Shown in pieces: positions 1 through 13,620 of a stretch of 64,000 nt of DNA. The stretch comes from Glandiceps talaboti. Taxonomy: Eukaryota > Hemichordata > Enteropneusta > Spengelidae. The DNA is taken from the NCBI RefSeq assembly GCF_964340395.1, contig NC_135566.1:5814501-5878500 (forward strand), read 5' to 3'. Within the stretch, counting starts at the first letter, position 1. Each line of letters begins with the position of its first letter. The position numbers and the translations under genes are program-made. The notes beneath the pieces were generated by a model. The model searched no databases. It was not told the origin of the DNA and was given only the letters and a program-made list of their open reading frames with translations.

Positions 1-3000
1 CAACTGGGACCATAGCAGAGTCGGCTTAAAAAACATTCATTTTACAACCTGGTCCTGACTTAAACCAGTCTCTCTCAAACAGGGACTAACTAACCTAGTC
101 CAGCTCTTGGGCCAACATTAAACTGTTCACACTTGTTTTTTTTTTTGAAAGTCGGGTAATGAGACCATGTGTAGACTCTGAGTCAGCTTAAAGTGTCCAC
201 CCCTAAATAGTTGGCACAATTGTACTTGTGGGAATGTACACCACAGTGACCAGACAGTCTAAACACTAGGTACCAGATTTGCATATGTTAAAGGGGGAAC
301 GCTTCTCCAGGAAATAAAAACATTTTCATAAGCTATGGGATGTGGCTAGTCGACATTTCAAGATTTTACATCACCTACAATTATTTGTGATTTCAGAAAA
401 ATGTGATCAAGTTGATCTTCTGCCTCACACAACCCTCTGACATGGCAGTTCATCTTGGATAGTGCTATAAAAGAGGCTGTGGTTTATGACAATGGAAAAA
501 AAGGGGAAACCAATGATTCTGAATTTTGAATACCTAACCAATGACAAAGATGTGCATTTTGCTATACAAATAGCCTAGATTCCCATCATGTTGGGAGTTT
601 TGGTTTTTGGTTTCGCCTACCCACTTTGAATTTCGCTAACGGTCTTTTACTTAAGTTACTGAAGCTTCGGCCGGAAAGCAGGCCTATTAATTGTGATTGA
701 GTTTTCAATTTGTCCTGCTGTGACATGATATCAAAAGCATCACCATGACATGTGTTTGTAACCATCTCCTCAAGTTGTGGATTTAGCTGTATGATGTAAA
801 CATGACTATTAATTGTCAGATATCAGATGATATCCTAGGTGGAAAAATTGCCATATACATGTATTGAAAAATTCCCTTTAAATAAAAAAAGCATGAAATT
901 CCGCATCCTGTAGAAAAACATGGTTTTAATAGAGGAAGTCACGAATTTTAGACTAAATATCTGCATAATTCTATTACAACTGGTTGCCATGGTATCTCAT
1001 AAACCCAGTTTAATGTAGAAACTGGAGAATAGAGACAGGATTCTTGAGTCAATTCAGCCATAATTTAACATCTCTTCTCGAGAAGCACAACCACCAAATA
1101 GACATAAGAACAGTCATTTCCTGAGGGTAATTGCCTTGTTTAGTCTCAATATCCTGTCTAGTGGAAAACATAGAAAGTCTCTGTTCTTAGTTTGCTTTTA
1201 ACTTCTTTCCAAGTTTGAACTGTCAGTTGATTTAAGTTTTTTTTTGTCATTATAATTTCCGGGTTTTGTTTTACAACATTTGACTGTTGATTTGGAAGTT
1301 TCCGTTAAAAGGTCCACTGAATAGTCTATTATGCTACATTCAGTGTTTGCCTACCTGAGTTGGGTATTTGTCTCTTACACTGTACACAATGGTAACAGGC
1401 TGTTAGCATTATGATAACACTACTACAAACAATTTCAGAGAAATTTTATAAAATGTGAAAAATAATCCATGGAAATGATCAATTTTGACCAGAATTCACA
1501 GATGAGTTTGTGTACTGGTTTGTTAAAAATTGATGGCAGTTTCCATTAACAGACTCAGTTGTCTATGACATTCTTTACATAGTGTGTACATAACATTTGA
1601 CAAGGAGTTGCTAAAATGTTAACAGAAACAAGCCAAAAATAAAAATAAAATATAAACAATAATGTTTTTAGTAATATCAGCAACAATGATAAAGAAAAAA
1701 TAATGTTTTTTTTTACTAACATCAGACAAGATCTCTTAGATGAGTTTGTGTTGTTTTGTAGGGCTTTCTTTGTAAATTTGACAGTTAATTTGGGAGTTTC
1801 TGTCAAAAAGTTGTAATTTGGCCAATTTCCCTCATGTACAATGCCATGGGTTGCCACAGAGACAAACAACAGCACTGTATGATCAAGAAAAAATAAGTAA
1901 TTTAAAAAAAATTGAGTAAAATCAGAAAATTTTGAGAAGATCTCAAAGGTGAGTGTGTGTTATTGTGTACAAATGGTACAGTAGTAGTGATGTAATACAG
2001 CGATAATTGTCATTTTAACAATGGTATTCTTGTGTAGTCAAGTTGTACAAGACCATAACAATAGTTTCTGTTACATTGCATTAGTTTGGTAATCACTACA
2101 AAACAAGTAATTAGCAAATGAAAGGAATGAATGCATGAATTAAGATTTGAGTTGAGCAAGACTAAACAGAATTCAAATTGAACACCCCCAGGGCAATCAG
2201 AGAAATACCCTTACCTGGATCCCTGCCATATAGGAAAGTGTCAGTTAAAAACTTGGAGGAAAACTTGTTTTAGTTTTCTTTTTTGTCTTCTTTTCTTTGT
2301 GTTGTCAGGGCAATGCTTGGTTTCAAATGTATCCATGCTAATTGAAATATTTAGCCTATTCTTGCAAAATTATTTTTTAGCGATATGTTTCATTTTCTAG
2401 GTTTTTTTTCCTTTCCACTTTTTAGTGTGACTGAATTAAATTGCCTGCTATACTTTCCTACCTTTTTAAAATCTCATCACAATGCAGACTACATTTTTTA
2501 CAAAAACTTTAGATAAAAAAAATAACAAATCACAGTTTCTGCTCATTGAAAGAATGCTGTATCTTTTTTTTAAAAAAAACACAGTTTGTGAAACAAGAGA
2601 ATAATACTTGTCTGAAGTCTGGTCCTTAAATTACCAATTTTTTATATTTTTTTGCCTGAAATTTCTTGTCCAGTTTGTTTTGGTAAGTAACAGATTAATA
2701 TAGCAGGGTTAATTTTTGGTGTCCAGCAATTTTCAAATTTGCTGCTATTTACAAATCTTTTTATGATCAGATCTTCCTTCAGATGGAATACTTTTGTTCT
2801 GTTTTTGACAATACAACAATAATTACTATTTAAATTGGGATAATGTAAAACTTTAAAAAATGCAACAATCACATTGTTTTTCTTGACTGAGTCAGTGAAT
2901 TATGTTCCTGATTTTGGAATGTAACGTTGAAATGGATATTTTAACAATGGATCAGTTTTGTTTAAAATCTTTGCTACTATAAGATAAATGTTAGCCTGGA

Positions 3001-3120
3001 ATTAGCCTGGCGATTCATTGTTGGTTTTCAGATCATTGGATTTGAAAGCCAGCCAGGATGCCAAGTCTCTGAGCTAGCCTGAAGTCTGTGCCCACTATAG
3101 TGCATTCCAACAGGTAGTAC

Positions 3121-3240
3121 AGCCTAAATCACAGGCACTTGAATCAATCTTTATGATTTTGGGGAAAAAATGTATATGAATAACTATACATTTAAAAAAA
3201 AAAATCATACACATTGATTCGAGTGCCCCTGTGGCCTAAA
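3121..3240. repeat. Imperfect hairpin of about 120 nt
   Basis: The left arm (3121-3176) and right arm (3185-3240) are reverse complements with a few mismatches and an 8-nt loop. The innermost stem is TGTATA (3171-3176) pairing with TATACA (3185-3190); the outer part pairs GCACTTGAATCAAT with ATTGATTCGAGTGC. Length and loop fit either a small MITE or a primary microRNA hairpin; the sequence alone does not decide between them. Confidence 0.6.
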
Positions 3241-6099
3241 TGATGGCCTAAGCCTGATGGTTTGCTGGATATCAGAGCAGTTTACTAATCTTCTCACCTT
3301 GATCCCTATAACAAACAGAAAATGGTAATTTTCAGAAAAACTAACATAGCAGATAAAAAAAATGAAAATGAAAAAACCTACGATGATAACCATCATCATG
3401 TCAGAGTTCTGAAACCAAGTGACAAAACACACACAGTACAGTAGTTGGTGTGTTGTCTACCAAAATCTCTGCAGTAGTATTAGTAAAAGATAACTTACAC
3501 ATTTTTATTTACTCTGTGTATGCAAATCTCACCTTTATTTAAATTTTCTTGGCACTCAGAGTCAAGTTTATCTATATTGTAAATCTTGGGCTATTTGCAC
3601 AACTTCTAGGTAATCAGTATAGGCAGTTGAGTGTAGAAGCAAGTGCATGTGTATGTACAGTTTGTGAAAAGGACACTCCCCCTTTGCGGTGTTGACTTGG
3701 CACAGCCCTTTGCCCCTGTATAGTTAAATGATCTGTCAACCAATAGCAGAGCATTGACTATCAGCTTTTGTGTTTGATGGTTGTTTAGTGGAGAACAATA
3801 GATTTGAATGGTATGCCCAAACCAGTGAATGAATCTACAACTACTAATAATATATGTTGTGTATTGTTAACGGAACAGAGTAAGGGTCGAGACAAGTGTA
3901 GCACTGACTATCGACGTATCGCTCAGGATATTTTAATTGCACGAAATAAGGTTAGTCGGTTTTTATAGAATTGATTTTTCATTCAAGGTGGCATTTTTAA
4001 AGTGATTTGGCTGCACGTTCTGTGTGGGATTTGCAAGGTTGTAGCACCAGACACCTGAACTGTTATCCATTGCCACTTGTTAATTTGTATACGTTTAGGC
4101 ATGTTACAATATGACAGGTCTACATTACCGACAATCATACAGGTAGGGTGTAGTTTATGAAATTCTGTAATTTTGACAGACAAAATCAAAGTCTCGTCTC
4201 ATTGTGGAATTTTGGTGAGTACACTTGTTTGAAAATTGTAGATTAGTTTACAGCAAACACGTCTGTGGTGTATGTTTGCTGTCCAGTCACACTGAAAGGT
4301 AATACTGTTGTAATTGTTTACTTGTAACCCATGCTTAGCCAGTTTATGTAATGTGCTCCAATAATATGTCAGGTTTGAATCGTTCACTAACAAAGTGTCT
4401 GAAGCTAACCAACTGTACCTGTAACTTGCCACGTATGATTGAATTTCTGACAAAAAAATCGAGAATCAAATTTTTTGTAACAGTTCAATAAGTTTCATTC
4501 AAAGAGGAGGTCAAACAAGTCACCTTTGATCTGATCCAGACATCTTAATGATCACAAGACTAAAATTTCATTAAGAAATAACAAAAAGTTTGAAAGAATT
4601 TCATTAATATGTAGAAGGATGACTTCAATGGAATTTTCAAAACCTCAAAAAATTCCAATTTCCACTAAGATGTAATATTTTTTTTCCTCGGTTGACAGTT
4701 TTACATGATAACATGTTTTAGTTGAGAGGAGACGAAGGTATAGAAAAAAAACTCTTTATATGCTTGAATGATTCTATTGTGGACCTCTCAAAGGGAAGGT
4801 TTCTGAAGAATTACCTCTAAACATATTAAACAGCTTCATACACTTGTAACCCCCTGTGAACCTGAGGTTTAGACAAGGATTAGCAATGTTTGAACACACT
4901 CACATACACTGATTCTTTTTCCACGAAAACAAATCTGTTGGCTCTGCCCCCCCAAAAAATTGAACATTTTTTTGTAATCATTTTTTTTGACCCTTCGACA
5001 AAATTCAAACTTGAGTTTGACCAGTAAAGGTGTGTATAGAGGGTTATGTAACACCGACGCTGATGCACAGCTAGAAATCTAAACACAAGATAGTCCTTGT
5101 TGGAATTTTGTCCCAGTGCCAGCAAATTTTACCTAATCTGTCAATGGAGAACCTGATATATGCATTACTAATACAAAGCACTCTATATTATTCTTCCATC
5201 TAATTTTCCAACATTCTATCCAAAAATACTCACTTCTAATGTCTTTATTTTTATGTTAGGCAGTTTGCACACAGAGACCTCACCTGGGTTATTTTCTTGA
5301 CTAACCGTAACAAGACCTCATAAATTATGTCAATTACCCCTGTTGATACTGTTTTATGTCAGGATAATGTTAGGACTTGTTTTGGGCGGAATAGTGAGGT
5401 CACAGTCTCCATATGTCACTGTATAAGGGGACAGGTGTGTAGAGTAAACCTCTAACAGTACATAGGTACAATGTACAATGTATAGTATTACAGTATCTAT
5501 CATTATATCGATGACTGCCCCCAGTGTTCATGTCTTATTAATTATAGAAAAAATCAAAACATGGATACCCCGATTTTTCATCTGAACATTTTGTCTGACT
5601 CTTAAAATTGTGTCTTGGCTTTGTCTTCTGTTTTGACTCTGGTCTACCTAGAATTAGATTGTCTTTTTTATATTTTAAAATTGCAATTAGTGTAGCTATA
5701 AATTTAGCATATTTTTACTTAGTTTTGTTACCTGTAATGCCTTACTAGAAATGTTGTACATTTGTATACTCTAACGTTATATTACATATGTATGTGTATT
5801 TGTAAACATGAACTACCAGTTTGCACCTGGTGAAAAATAATATTTGGTCTATACCCATTATTATTATTTTTTTAATTCCCAAAAATTGTGATGTTTGTCA
5901 CCATGGCGATTAAGGCAGTAACACCTTAAAGCCTTCCTTGGCATTGGAGAAAGAGATTAGATTACTGATCAGTATCATTACAAAAATAGTGATAAAAGTT
6001 TAAAACATATGCTATAAAAATATGTGATCCAAACTTATGTACTCATGTTGACAGTTTCAACGTTACTTATGTGATGTTTTAGCTGAGGCTTTGGAACCC

Positions 6100-6410
6100 A
6101 GGTAACAGAGGAGGGATATCTGGTAAAACTTGCATAGATTTCTGTACATTGTACCATGATTTTGGTGGGAATCCATGGTAATAGTCAAGTGCTATCCGTC
6201 ATCAAATCTTTCAGACCACAGTAGGCATCCAGACTACCGTGGTAACAGTGCACACTAACAAAGAGAGGATATGTGGTAAAACTTACATATAGATTTCTAA
6301 ATTTTGTAGCATGATTTTGGTGGGCAACACTGTGCTATAACAGAGGAGAGAAAATCTGTTAAAGTTTGCATACCTTGTACCATAATTTTGGTGTGAAATT
6401 TGGGAAAATG
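6100..6410. repeat. Three diverged copies of a short dispersed repeat
   Basis: Copies start near 6103, 6255 and 6342. Each has an 'AACAGAGGAGGGATAT' type core followed by 'TGGTAAAACTTGCATA' and, about 40 nt later, 'TGATTTTGGTGGG'. The same core recurs near 45413 and at 58962, 59063 and 59213 inside the gene, so this is a dispersed family and not only a local tandem array. Confidence 0.6.
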
Positions 6411-9400
6411 CCTGTGGATTGTACCCACTTTCATCACCCTAAACAAAAACCCAGCAACAGCATACTATATATCTGATACCGAGTCCATAATTATCACCTT
6501 GCTAGACGTTTTCAATTATCATGCTTGCTTGTAAAAGTTGGAGGTTAGTCTACGGAAGTCCTGTCTGAATCTAAAATTACATACATGCTACAAAGTCGCC
6601 TCATTTATGCTCAATTACTTTCAATAAAGTCACATCCTTGTATAAAATGAAGGTTTATAGAACTAGAGATGATTGCTATCTAAGGTTGATGTGTATACTC
6701 CCAGGGCATCCACCTCACCTAGTCCATTAAATCACTTCTATATAGTACCAGCCTCAATATTCACTCAGCTTGTTCAGTATATATCAGTCAATGAACAAAA
6801 TGTTCAGTGCATTAGCCTCATGCTGTTTAATTTTGCAGATTTTTTTAGTCGTTCTGTTGGAATGTCGGCATTTTTTTGTGGCACACCTAATGTGGTTTGT
6901 ATGGATTGAGACATTAGTCTGAAAGCTGACAATACTTGTCGTGTTTTCATCCAGCAATGTATATCGAAATTTCCAAAGCTTTGTAGATTTCCAAGGCATT
7001 CTATTGACTTGCCTATCAGCTCTAAAGTGACTCTGAAATAGTAAATTAAAGAGGCACGGTCAGACTTAATTTCTTGCAAAAGTTGAGTACAAGTATTTGC
7101 ATAGTCGGTCGGTAAGACTGTTTTCGATCTGTCCTGGTTGACAATCCTCATCAGTATTGCAAACTGCTTACACGTGCATGGTAACCTTCATAATATATTT
7201 GATGTACGGTACCAAACTTTTGGATTCTTTCGGTCGCTTGGAACAAGTAGCAGCATGAGTTGTAATAAACTATGATGGTATCAGAATGGCCAGGTGTATA
7301 ATTTAAAGAGACTTGTTGTGTTGTATGTAAACATATCATCTAAGTTTTAGTAAACAAAGCAATGTATATGTTTAAACAACATTATGTGTCAATTTCACAA
7401 ACCTATATTAAAAATACAAATTGCCGAAAAAAATCATTGTATTTTTTCTGAGATTATTATAAACATGTTTTTCTCGCTAATTATTTTAATTTTAGATTCT
7501 TTCAAAAATTTAGATATATGAGACACTTAAAAAAACAGTTTACACTAATTTCAGATTACATGATGCAAAGTGAACAACAAATACATGTGAGGTGTATAGA
7601 CTGGCAAAAATTGACTGAATCAGTTACAGGTCGAAAACAACTTTTAAATCACCTGTAAGTTGAAAATAATATGAAAAAAAGAAAGAATTTACTAGTTTAA
7701 AAAACCAACATTTTGATGAATGATCAAATAACTTAAACATGTAGCATATTAAATTTAAAAAAAAATATTTAGCATGATATAAAAGGAAAATTTAAAATTC
7801 TGTACTGTTTCCATGATGATATTGACGATATATTTTCATAATGCCAGATGATAAATTTTTTAAAGTGGTTTTGAAATTGTGCTGAAATTAATTAAGTTGA
7901 AAAACAAGGTCAGTTTAATACTGTAATGTTTCATCATCTATATTTCCTGGTTTGAATACCATTAGTATTTTTACAGGCTAGCTGGAGTATTGTATTGATT
8001 TTAGGGATTACAAGAACAAACATCGCCATGGTAACACAGTGTATGTACTTGGAAACATATGTAGTAAAATATGCTAACATTAATCAAACATGTTAAACAT
8101 TAAATGGTAGTTCTCTTTTAATACCCATACATGAATGAAAAAAGTACTTAAAATGGAACATTTGTTGAACAGTAGAACATATGCTACTGTTTTCATGGGC
8201 ATGGAAATAGTATTTTATTTGCCAGAATGTCCAAAATTTAACACTCACATGTAAAGGAGGTTGTAAATTTTATCATGTACCAGAACTACATCATTTCTTT
8301 TCACAGGAGTTCTGTATATACTGACATCACTCCTTTTTTGTTCATAGAGACTATGGCTTATAACCTACTGTGAATACCCCATCAAAATTCATGGTACCTG
8401 TAACAGTATTTTAACTCATGCTAGAGGGTCAAAATAGTACAAGAATGGTGAATTATTCTGATATTGTGCATGGAGTGGAAGTCATGTGTCAATCAATGAC
8501 AAACCTAGGTGGTTGTCACCTGTTATCAATGGTAAAAATGTAAGGGTATGAAATACATGGGATAAAAATATGTATTATTAAAAACATGTATATGTTTACC
8601 ACAAGAAGTCATTAATTACTACATCCAATGAATGCTAGCATTGTTGCACACACATATTATTACATACATATATGCAAATTAGCATGCAATCATACCATGT
8701 ACAAGAAATCATATGAATACATAGCTGTTTTAAAATTTTATTGCAAAATGTGCTGTTCTGGATACACATACATGTAATGACTAAATAATATTAACAGATG
8801 CATGATTGCTAATGATGGGTATGTGTGACATTCACATATATGTTTGTGGTGTTTTCTGCTGTACATATACTTACTTTAAGTAAAGCACTCATGTAAAATA
8901 TCCGAAGACTGCCACACTGGATGGTACTCAGATTATGCATCATTCTGTGATATCATTTAACCTTTTTGTATATTAACCCAACGATACTGATTTAACTTCT
9001 GGCAATCTGAACATATGTAGCTTTAGATTTAGATAAGCATTTAGATGGGTATATCTATCGATGTGTTTTTCATTAGTTAGGACTTCATCAACGTCCACTG
9101 GTAGAACCCAATATATCATTGTGCTGTACTAAATCCTAATATAGAATCAGATCAAGATCAAGATAATAACTAGGGACGCTGAGTTGATTTCATCTCAGTT
9201 TCAGAGATTACCTGATATATTTATTATGTCACAAGACTAATATGTCATCATATAGCTAGGTTCTGTATGTGATGTAGTGAAGATGATTAGTTTTCTGGTA
9301 TAGGAATGGATTTAGGAATATCAGGACAGTTTTCATCAAATTCTAGTTTTGTGTATTGTTGAGGTTTCAGTTTCTAAAATGGACATCATTTGAAATATTT

Positions 9401-9858
9401 TTAAATTGAAGCATTTTAGTAATTTTTTCAAAAATTCTGTTTAAAACCTAAAAAAAATAATTGTTTGGTTCCAGTTACCCAACCCCACCTAGTTTTTCAC
9501 TTTTTTTTTGAGAAAAAAAAATCACGAAAAATTGTGAAGTCTCGCAAGAAATAGTGGATGCGGAAACTGACAGAAACTTAAAACATGTAAAAAGACTATA
9601 TAAAACTGTTCTTCCCATCTGTAATGGTGTACATCTGATAGGAAGAAATAAATAACACAGAGACCATTTGGAAAACAATGGAAAACCTGAACTAGACATG
9701 TGCACTCACACATGAAAAAAAAATTATAATAAAATAAAATAAAAAATCTACCTACCCCACCTATTCTAAAATTTAGTGTAATCGGAACCACACAATTTTT
9801 TTTATTAGACCTAATAGAAAATAAAAATATATGTACATAACATTTGCACAAATAGACA

Positions 9859-9890
9859 TAGACAGACAGACAGACAGACAGACACACACA
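9859..9890. repeat. (CAGA)n microsatellite
   Basis: Perfect run of the tetranucleotide GACA/CAGA ending in a short (CA)n. Confidence 0.95.
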
Positions 9891-10142
9891 AATTTTAAGA
9901 TGTGGAGTGTTTCAATACACACGGCCTTAAAATCAACATTTGCAAAATCCTTGAGAAATAAGGCTCAGCTCAGGTTTCAGTTTAATGTTTAAAGCTACCT
10001 GCCGGCTTCTAACACTCAAGAGAGTCATGTTTACTCCAAAACAACAACATACATGTAGTAAGGTGACCATGCATACATGTATATATCAATGCTTCCCTCT
10101 TGTATTCTTAGCAGCAGCAAACTGCCAACGGTGTAGACCTAT

Positions 10143-10143
<1 letters not shown>

Positions 10144-10173
<30 letters not shown>
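10144..10173. repeat. (CA)n microsatellite
   Basis: About fifteen uninterrupted CA units. Confidence 0.97.
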
Positions 10174-10176
<3 letters not shown>

Positions 10177-11496
10177 TGGTATGTGGAGTGTTGGATGAAA
10201 CAAACAATGATATAGTGTCTGTGATTTAAGGTTACTGGAGATCATTTCACCAATCTTTGAACATTGTTGATAAATTATTATACTGATCAACAGGTGGTTT
10301 ATGTATGAAGACAGGATTTGACATGTTTGAGTTACATTCGTGCGTATGGTAGGAAATAGTTTCTTTGGGAATTGTATCTCAGGACATTACCACCAGCTCC
10401 ATTTTCTTGTTGTTATTGGGTCTTTAAAATGTTTGATAAGTTAAAAAAAAATTTCATGAAAATGTAAACCAGACATTTCAATGTTTTTTAGTGATGTATA
10501 TCAATATCAAGCTGTTGAAATGTAAAATGTACTGTACTTTTTGAAATAATGGTGAATTTTTTATATGTGTTCCTTTTACACATTTGTTGGTTGCTATGTG
10601 GCTGCTTTAATCCCATGTGCTTACTAAAGCTTCTTTGGATTGTACAAATCCTCAGGGAATAAGTGAGAAAGTTATACAGGGTTGTCGTGCTGATGTACAA
10701 AAATGTAGGTCTATGCCAAGGGGCAATGATCAGTGCATGGTCACGACATCCATTGTAGAAGGCAGTTATAAATGTATGTGCATTAGTATTAGTATCAGTA
10801 TTAATTAGTGTATTATTATTAATATTATTGTTTATCAAATTAACTGAATATCTTTCAAAAATTGGATGGCGCCATATTTAATTGGAATTTATCTGATGTG
10901 ATCTTTGAGGTCAAAGGTCGGATAGTAAAGAGTAAACAATACAGTAAAGAGTGAGGTAGGGTCATAGGTTAAATGTCATGCTTAGATTACTTTCATACAA
11001 TAATTCTGTGGGTATTGTAAAGTCTGTGGTTGAATCTCTAAACCCATGGAATTATTTTAAATGTATGCTTTTATCAGGGGAATTATTTTTTTTCACTTTC
11101 TTTCATTATACTTTGAGTTATCCATGCTTGAGGATGGGAGGAGGTGGGGAAGAGGGGAGGAACAGGAATGGGGAGGGTGATGACGAATAATTGGTAAAAC
11201 ATGAGGGTATTTAAGTTCCTGTGAAAGTAATTTTACACGATGACACCTTAAAAAAGGTATAAATTGTACATCACAAATATTTCTCAATATACTTAATACA
11301 AATGTCAATAATTATTACAAAACTAGCATGAAAGCAAAGAAAAACCACAGAATGTAGTTTAAACAAGATAAGAATATCAGTTGAAGAACTGTTACCTTCA
11401 TTGTAGGATGCCATCACAAGAATGAAAGGAAAAAACAGACTAGAGTTACATAATTAATATTAAATCATGTGCTTTCAGAACTTCATCATTACTGTA

Positions 11497-11625
11497 CATA
11501 CCCCATACTAAATGTAGCTTGGTGTGGCCAATTGGGAACATACCCCGTACTGACTATAGCTTGGTGTAGCCAATTGGCAACATACCCCATACTGACTATA
11601 GCTTGGTGTGGCCAATTGGCAACAT
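11497..11625. repeat. 42-bp tandem repeat, three copies
   Basis: Copies start at 11497, 11539 and 11581, each beginning CATACCCC and ending near GGCCAATTGG, with only a few substitutions between copies. A broken fourth copy follows. Each unit holds a CCAAT pentamer within CCAATTGG, whose AATT core is palindromic. Confidence 0.85.
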
Positions 11626-12081
11626 ACTATAGCTTTGTGTAAGTGAATTGCATTCTAATTGTCTCTATGGGGGAATCAGTATGGATCCCAGATTGTCTGT
11701 GTTAACAGTTTGAGGTGAATTGTGTAGAGAACAATAGAAGAACAGGGAGAGAAAAACAAGAATTAGTTTTTAAAGTCTTAAAAAATAATGGCTATTGTAT
11801 GAATTGACAGATTATAGGTATTCAGTTAGATAGATACAGGTATGTATGGTTGTTGGCACTTCTCCCAATTACTAATCATCAGATACTTAACAGTTTTATT
11901 TTTTTTAACTGTCCCTTAATCTTATCATTCATTATGGGTTTTAAATCTTGTAGAAGTTTAAATTCAAACCAAAGTTCAAAAAAGGCTGTTGGTATGCAAA
12001 TCTAGTTGTAGTCTAGATGCCAATGTGGTCTCTATACTCTGATGGAGCCTGGAGCTCTTCAGGGAACATTATAAATTCGCT

Positions 12082-12100
12082 TTATTATTATTATTATTAT
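12082..12100. repeat. (ATT)n microsatellite
   Basis: Six uninterrupted ATT units. Confidence 0.95.
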
Positions 12101-12654
12101 AGCCTTAGGCCAATCTACTTGAAGATGCAATCCTTTTTTTTGAAACCCATTTGCTGAAATCTTGTCGAGGTGACCGTGCACTTTTAGTTATGTTTCTCTT
12201 AATGTGAACAACCCTGATTTTTTACTGGAAAACTCTAATAAAGAAAGATTCTTTTTTTAAAAAATTTCAAACAAAGTTATCTCATTGCATGATTGTAACA
12301 GATGTACTATATACGGAATAGCTCAGAGACCTGTCTTGGTTTCACTAACTCTAGCTTGGCCCAGATAGTTATATAGAGATGGTAAGACCATGACAATCTC
12401 AGGGCTATATTTAAAAAATGAAATATCAATAACATTTCGCTTGAAATTCCTAGTTTTAATTGACTTTAATAGTCACCATATTTGAGTGAAGATCTCAATT
12501 TTAAAATCTCCTATTTAGAAACAAGAAGGAACGATATACAAATGTAGCCTGCTAAAGGCACTTGGATTGTCTCGATCGCGTGTGATTCACATTTCTTAAG
12601 AGACACCAGAGATGAATGATTGACAAATCTGAACTAAAGTTTTGTAGACATGCA

Positions 12655-13620
12655 ATCTTAAAGTATGCTGTAGGCAGATAAATCTACCAGAGTTCACCAG
12701 TAAAATTTACCAGTGTTATATGTAGTAGGTAAAATTAACCTGAGTCGACCTTCACAAGATCCATTTGTTAAGATTGTAGACAGGCACACATGAATCATGG
12801 ATGAACATACCAAAATAATGCAATTGTTGAAGTAGCTTCAAATCCATGGGGATGGGGGTTTTGAATTCTGTTATTTCCCCAGCATGAACTGAGATACAGG
12901 AAATCAAAATTTCAAATCCCCAATCACCTTGATTCTAGGTTATGGTTCAATGCATGTAAAACTACCTTAGTTCTCCTAATACTTTTGCTAGGGTTATATC
13001 AATATCAGTATAAGTAGGTTGCAGAACCAATTTCTGGTATATATATATATATGACATGTATGTACTACACATGTAAAATCAACCTTACTTCACAAGATAT
13101 TTTGCTAGGATAGGATTTTGCTAAGATATTTCGTAGACTGACATATCTACCCGAGTTCCCTTACAAAGTATTAATGAAATGGTTGTATGTGTACTCTAGT
13201 ACTCTAGATACTTTGGCCAATGTTGTATGCAGGCAAAATCTCCCTGTGTCCTTCTGCAGAGGTTTAAGTGGCAAGGTTGTATGCAGGCAACATCTCCCTT
13301 AGTTCTTTTTACAGGGTCTTAGACAGGTAAAATCTCCATCACTTCCACATACAGATTTGCTATAGTTGTAGGGTAGAATTCCCTCTGAGTTCACAGATAG
13401 ATTTGCCAGGATTACATGCAGGCAAAATCTACCTGAGTCCACCCACATTCTTACCAAGGTTGTCAACATTGACAAACAAAATCCACCTATTCGTGATCTC
13501 CAGATAGTTTTACTAGAATTGTATAGACCAGCTGACGTCTGAGTTACCTGAGTTACTCAGACAGATTTGCCAGTATTGTCAGTCGGTAAAACCTAGTTTA
13601 ATATCTACCTGAGTTACCAG
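12655..13620. repeat. Long degenerate minisatellite
   Basis: Roughly 50-70-bp units recur across about 950 bp. The recognisable pieces are 'GGCAAAATCTACCTGAGT', then a short variable part, then 'ACAGATTTGCCAGGATTG'. At least ten diverged copies can be picked out, for example near 12690, 13230, 13280, 13320, 13370, 13420, 13480, 13545 and 13600. Copies differ strongly, so the array is old. A short (AT)n lies inside it at 13039-13052. Confidence 0.7.

Noticed and set aside
3983-4453. Two adjacent minus-strand ORFs with several Cys
   Set aside because: Cys spacing suggested an extracellular domain at first, but there is no signal peptide, no fitting splice sites and the frames do not join.
6804-7339. 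Two adjacent minus-strand ORFs (115 and 62 codons)
   Set aside because: No splice sites joining them, no recognised domain, and overlap with a plus-strand ORF; within chance for AT-rich DNA.
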